The translations under genes were made by a program, and so were the position numbers. A DNA stretch of 64,000 bases from Tillus elongatus (lineage: Eukaryota; Arthropoda; Insecta; Coleoptera; Cleridae): the NCBI GenBank assembly GCA_964006375.1, contig OZ023266.1, positions 161,006,575 to 161,070,574 on the forward strand. The letters run 5' to 3'. Position 1 is the stretch's first letter; each line of letters begins with the position of its first letter. The notes below the pieces were generated by a model. It saw only the letters and a program-made list of their open reading frames with translations. It ran no database searches and was not told the origin of the DNA. Positions 59,902 to 64,000 of this stretch are shown in pieces.

Positions 59902-61179
59902 ACTGTTTCTTCAGGAGTTCCTCAGGGTTCACATTGTGGACCAGTCCTCTTTAATCTTTTTATCAATGATGTCATACATTCACTTAAGCATAGTCAGATT
60001 TTGATGTTTGCTGACGATATCAAAATTTTCAAGATTGTTCGTTCCAGGCAGGACGCTTTACTTTTACAGGAAGACTTAAATCGTTTTGCTCGGTGGTGTG
60101 GTGACAATCTTCTGACTCTGAATGTTGATAAGTGTTTCTGCATTACATTCACTAGAGCTCAGTTTCCCATTGACTTTGTCTACTTCATGGGCTCTAGTGC
60201 TTTACAGAGAAAGAAAATGATTAAAGACTTGGGCATTGTATTGGATAGGGAATTATCTTTTAAGGATCACATAGAATACATAGTATCTAAGGCATATAAA
60301 ATGTTAGGATTTATTCATAGATCAATTCTGGATTTTTCATGCAATAGCTTGAGAAGGCTGTATTGTGGTCTGGTTCGCTCTTTGTTGGAATGCTCTTCTG
60401 TAGTTTGGGAGTCCGAATTACAATATTTATATTAATCAGATTGAGGCCATACAAAATAGATTCTTAAGAATTTGTGCTTACAGAGAAATGATCTTAACTT
60501 TTCTTAATTGCGGAACCGGCTGCACTTGCAGTCATTCAGTGGTAGAAGGATTGTCAGTGATGTTTGTTTTTTGCATAAATTATTAGTGAATAAAATTGAT
60601 AGTCCTTCTTTGCTTGAGTTAGTCTCTCTAAGGATTCCGGACCGCACGAGAGCGAGGGAGGTTTTTGTGGTTCCCTTCCATCGAACCAATTATGGCTTTT
60701 TCAGTCAGATGTCGAGAGTGGCGAGAACTGCAAATGAGTATTCGGAGCTCTTGGATATGTTTGATGATTCTGACCGTTCAATTAGAGGCATTTTGAGAGG
60801 TGTTATTGATTGAATTGTCATACATATGGTGTACAGGTTATGTTTTGCTTTTCTGTTATGTTCTCATGTTGAGATAGGTTATTTAAGACTAATGTAGTTT
60901 TAGATGTTCTTATTATTATTGTAAATGGTTGATCTGTTGAATGAACAAAAAAATAAAAAAATACTGCAATCGTAATCCTGCAGAGGAAAACATTGTTTCC
61001 TGTTAGCAGGTCTGGTTCTTATAAACTAATACTGACATACTAACCATAATATTTCATAATATTTTATATTTGGTTTGCTGGATTTCTATATCAATACAAT
61101 GTGGTAAAATTCCCAGGTCAAAACCCACAAAATCAAGTTAAATCCCACACTTCCCATAACCCATTTTTTTAAATCTATT

Positions 61180-61770
61180 TGGCACTATGACTCCTCGAAC
61201 TGGGACGAAATGCATGATTAATTTTTTCATTTCATAGGCGTCTGTCTGCTTCTCTCATCCTGACCCCTCTGATATCTCACAAAACGTCACCGAAATCATC
61301 CAAGCTGGCATGGAATTATTTATTTCATATACACAGAAAACCTCTTCAGCCACTCAAAAGCCCTGGTTCTCTAAATCCTGTGACAAGGCCAGACTAGAAA
61401 AGGTCAAAGCTAACAAAACGCTTCTACACAATCCCAGTCAAGAAAACCGTCAAGCATTTAACGACGCGAGAAACCAGTATGTCCGCATTCTTTCTTAGGC
61501 AAAAAACTAGTTTAATAACCACACCAAAAACAAAGTCCTCTCAAGCTCCAACGGCAGCAAACCATTCTGGACTCTTGTTAAATCCATTGGGAATAATTTC
61601 TGAAAGAGCACTTTCCCACTTCTTGTTTCAGGGGATGAAATTGTTTCTACCGCCCTGGGCAAAGATGAACTTTTAGTCTCGTTGTTTCGCCGGCAATTCT
61701 ACTCTCAACCTACGTCCAAACAGCCTCAACCACCAATAGTCCCCAATGTCGCACATAAAATGACGGATAT
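61180..61770 (+). pseudogene. LINE L1, copy D, linker fragment
   Basis: Covers the endonuclease-RT linker only: KPWFSKSCDKARLEKVKANK, NRQAFNDARNQYVRILS then a stop, continuing in a second frame to CCAATGTCGCACATAAAATG. Ends abruptly at 61770, where a different LINE begins. Confidence 0.75.
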
Positions 61771-62995
61771 CCTTAGAATTATAAATGACCTAAATGATAA
61801 TACAGCTCCTGGGATAGATAATATTACTACAAGAGATTTAAAATGTACTTTAGAATTTATATTACCAACCATTACTAAATTAATTAATGAAGTGTTAGTA
61901 GGTGGTGATTATCCAGAAGTATTGAAGCAGACGCTGGTAACACAGATTCACAAATCAGGAGATAACCACGACCCTGTAAATAAAAGACCTATATCTCTAA
62001 TTATGATTTTTTTTTTAAATATTAGAAAGGGTCTTGAAGTCTAGAATAGTTAGTTTTGTGACTAAAACATTTCAATTTGAGGAGCATCAGTTTGAAATTC
62101 AAAAAAGTAGTAGTACACAAATGGGAGCTGTTGAAGTCATGGATTTTGCTACTACAAATCTTGACCACAATAAATATGTGTTGGCAATGTTTGTAGATTT
62201 TAAAAAAAAAGCATTTGACATCATTAATCATAGCAGTCTATTAAACAAACTGTATAAATGGAAATACGTGGCATTGCGCATAAACTTATAACTAGTTATC
62301 TATTTGGCAGAAGGCAAACAGCTGTTGTGAATAGTAAAAGAAGCACCTTAAAAATTGCAAAAGCAGGTGTCCCACAGGGATCTGTACTTGGACCAATTTT
62401 GTATTTGTTGTATGTGCAGAATCTATCATTAGCAACATTAAAGGCTACATACATAACTTTCGCAGATGACACAGTGATGCTGTATTCGCATGACTCCCAG
62501 AATGAATTGGAAAGAATAGTCAATGATGATTGGATACATATTACAGGTGGTTATTAAGTAATAACTTGAAAATAAACTTAGATAAAACAGTGTACATAAT
62601 GTTTGAAAAAGGTAAATACATACAAGATCAGAATATTAATATAAACAATCAAAAAATTAAACATGTAACTAACTATAAGTACCTTGGATTAACAATAGAC
62701 AATAGGTTGAATTTTGGCGAACACTTAAATAATGTAAGGAAAAAATATCAAGTCTGACAGGAGCCTTTAGAAGGTGTGAATATTATTTAACAGAGAGATT
62801 GAAGAGACTAATATATAATTCATTAATAGAACCACATATGAGATATATGATGGTTGTTTGGGCTTCAGCGCCAAAGGTGAAATTACTACAATTGCAGAGA
62901 ACACAAAACTGGGTACTTAAAGTATTATATGGTCTAAACTGGTTTTATCCCAGTAAATGTTTGTATAAAACATTAAAACTTAAAAGTTTATGTTA
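61771..62995 (+). pseudogene. LINE family L6 reverse transcriptase
   Basis: RT blocks over several frames: NDNTAPGIDNITTRDLK, PEVLKQTLVTQIHKSGD, FVDFKKKAFDIINHSSLL (catalytic Asp), KAGVPQGSVLGPILYLLYVQ, ITFADDTVMLYS (FADD), LLSNNLKINLDKTVYIMF, TNYKYLGLTIDNRLNFGEHL, SLIEPHMRYMMVVWASAP. Distinct from L1 and L5. At least four frameshifts. No endonuclease seen: this copy starts at the junction with L1 copy D. Confidence 0.8.
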
Positions 62996-63049
62996 ATAAT
63001 TGTAGAACTTGTTTCCAGTGCAAGGTACTGGTCCAACAGACCAGGCAAA

Positions 63050-64000
63050 GTTCCTGAAGCCAAATAAGTCTCATGTCCTTCTTGTTAAAAACAATGAAAA
63101 AACTGCTCGACCGGCACATTAGGAGTGGTATACTGGAAGCACATCCCCTACACTGTGGACAATATGCATACAGGGCAGGAGTCTCAACAGAAACAGCAAC
63201 TGGTGCTGAAACTGGAAGAAGAGAACAGGGAGTTGGCGCTGGGGGCCTCTTCCTATACATAGAGGGGGCCTTCAGTAACACCTCATTCGGATCGGTACTG
63301 GCAGCTGTCAGGGAGCGGCGGGAAAGAGGACATCTGCTGCAGGTGGATTGGTTCCATGCTCAGGGACAGGGCGGCGTTCACCTCACTCGCAGGAGGGACT
63401 CTGCTGGCGGGGTGTCCGCAGGGGAGCGTTCTGACTCCCCTGCTCTGGTGCATAGTCTGGACCATCTGCTAGGAAAGTTCTCAGGAGAGGGGTACGAGGT
63501 ACAAGGCTATGCAAAACGACATTGTCAGTCATCATAGTCTGCAGAAAGGTTACCTAGTCAGTGTGGGAGCGCATGCAGACAGCACTGAAAGTGGTAGAAA
63601 GGTGGACGGTTGGCCAGGGGCTCAGGGTGAGCCCCTGAGAAAGCAACCGTCATACCGTTTATGAGGAGAAGGAAGTGGGAGAGTCACAGAACTCACTCTA
63701 TATGGTAGATACATCCCAATGGCCAGGGAGGAAAAATATCTTGGGGTAGTATTGGACTCTAAGCTAACCTGGAATGGTCACGTTGAAAAAATACTGCGTA
63801 AGGCAGTTATGACCCTAGCCATCACTAGGCGGCTATATGAAAAAACGTGGGGACTAAGACCTAGTATGGCCCACTGGCTGTACACAAAGGTGGTGAGACC
63901 ATCGTTAACATAAGTGGCACTGGATCTGCCCCCCTACACTTAGTTATCATGGGGGGAGGCCATAGCTAGGGACTATACAGGACTAAGCCCTGGCAATGAT
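63050..64000 (+). pseudogene. LOA/R1-like LINE RT, running off the window
   Basis: SFLLKTMKKLLDRHIRSGIL, HCGQYAYRAGVSTETA, then shifted blocks: a YIEGAFSN segment, GCPQGSVLTPLLW, GYEVQGYA followed by a damaged ADD, and EEKYLGVVLDSKLTWNGHVE (63719 onward), PSMAHWLYTKVVRPSLT. Relatively GC-rich, like the other LOA copies. The RNase H end would lie past 64000. Possibly the same family as 9.55 kb. Confidence 0.75.

Larger units (their letters stand above)
58474..60813 (+). pseudogene. L5 reverse transcriptase, interrupted
   Basis: First half: LMPVHKQGPKHLVTNYRAV, QQHGFLKGRSTTTNLL, SVYTDFSKAFDKVNHALLL (catalytic Asp). After the insertion: SSGVPQGSHCGPVLFNLFIN, then MFADDIKIFKIV (FADD), LNRFARWCGDNLLTLNVDKC, KDLGIVLDRELSFKDHIEYI. 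Thumb and C-terminus are frameshifted at about 60430; 60508-60813 holds SGRRIVSDVCFLHKLL. Catalytic residues are present. Truncated at the 5' end. Confidence 0.85.
58460..60960 (+). mobile_element. LINE family L5 (CR1/jockey-like), split by a LOA insertion
   Basis: Runs from within the RT fingers to an A-rich 3' end near 60955. The LOA fragment 58933-59901 splits it. Removing one copy of the 10-bp duplication restores the reading frame (next entry). Confidence 0.75.

Overview
The window is eukaryotic and looks like an arthropod, most probably an insect, genome. It is AT-rich and holds two recognisable host genes, a spliced VPS54 and an intronless CFAP161. The rest is mostly nested, decayed transposable elements of types common in insects: DD41D-like Tc1/mariner, piggyBac, P-like THAP, hAT, CENP-B/jerky-like, LOA, R1, Penelope and Ty3/gypsy. 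At least fifteen (AT)n arrays of about 55-285 bp are scattered through it.

Layout. 1-7.0 kb: copies of a high-copy non-coding repeat ('family X' here) that carries an (AT)n array at a fixed internal position, plus one dead mariner. 7.8-10.6 kb: a TIR-bounded mariner interrupted by a 5'-truncated LINE. 10.6-13 kb: nothing recognised except a foldback. 13-15.5 kb: a mariner relic and LINE copy A. 15.8-19.4 kb: tRNA-derived SINE-like units and a hAT element. 19.6-20.5 kb: CFAP161. 21.4-25.5 kb: LINE copy B split by a 1.6 kb foldback element. 25.5-29 kb: a minisatellite, family X and a Penelope-like element (PLE). 29.2-42.7 kb (minus strand): VPS54 in three exons, whose 4.5 and 6.3 kb introns are packed with elements. 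42.8-45.3 kb: a P-like element directly upstream of VPS54. 45.5-47.7 kb: the 3' part of a Ty3/gypsy element. 48.2-51.2 kb: LINE copy C. 51.7-54.2 kb: a LOA LINE. 55.3-57.7 kb: a piggyBac. 58.4-64 kb: four more LINE pieces.

The most informative signals come from junctions. The P-like element has exact 8-bp target duplications, and a second locus looks like its excision footprint. Two LINE insertions of 76-79 bp consist only of the 3' tail, each with its own target duplication. A foldback element sits in a LINE whose uninterrupted paralogue gives the empty site. Both Penelope-like elements have inverted terminal repeats and hammerhead-like motifs. Most elements are broken by stops or frameshifts, so no mobile element here looks clearly active. 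No computation or database search was run: family names rest on motifs read by eye.
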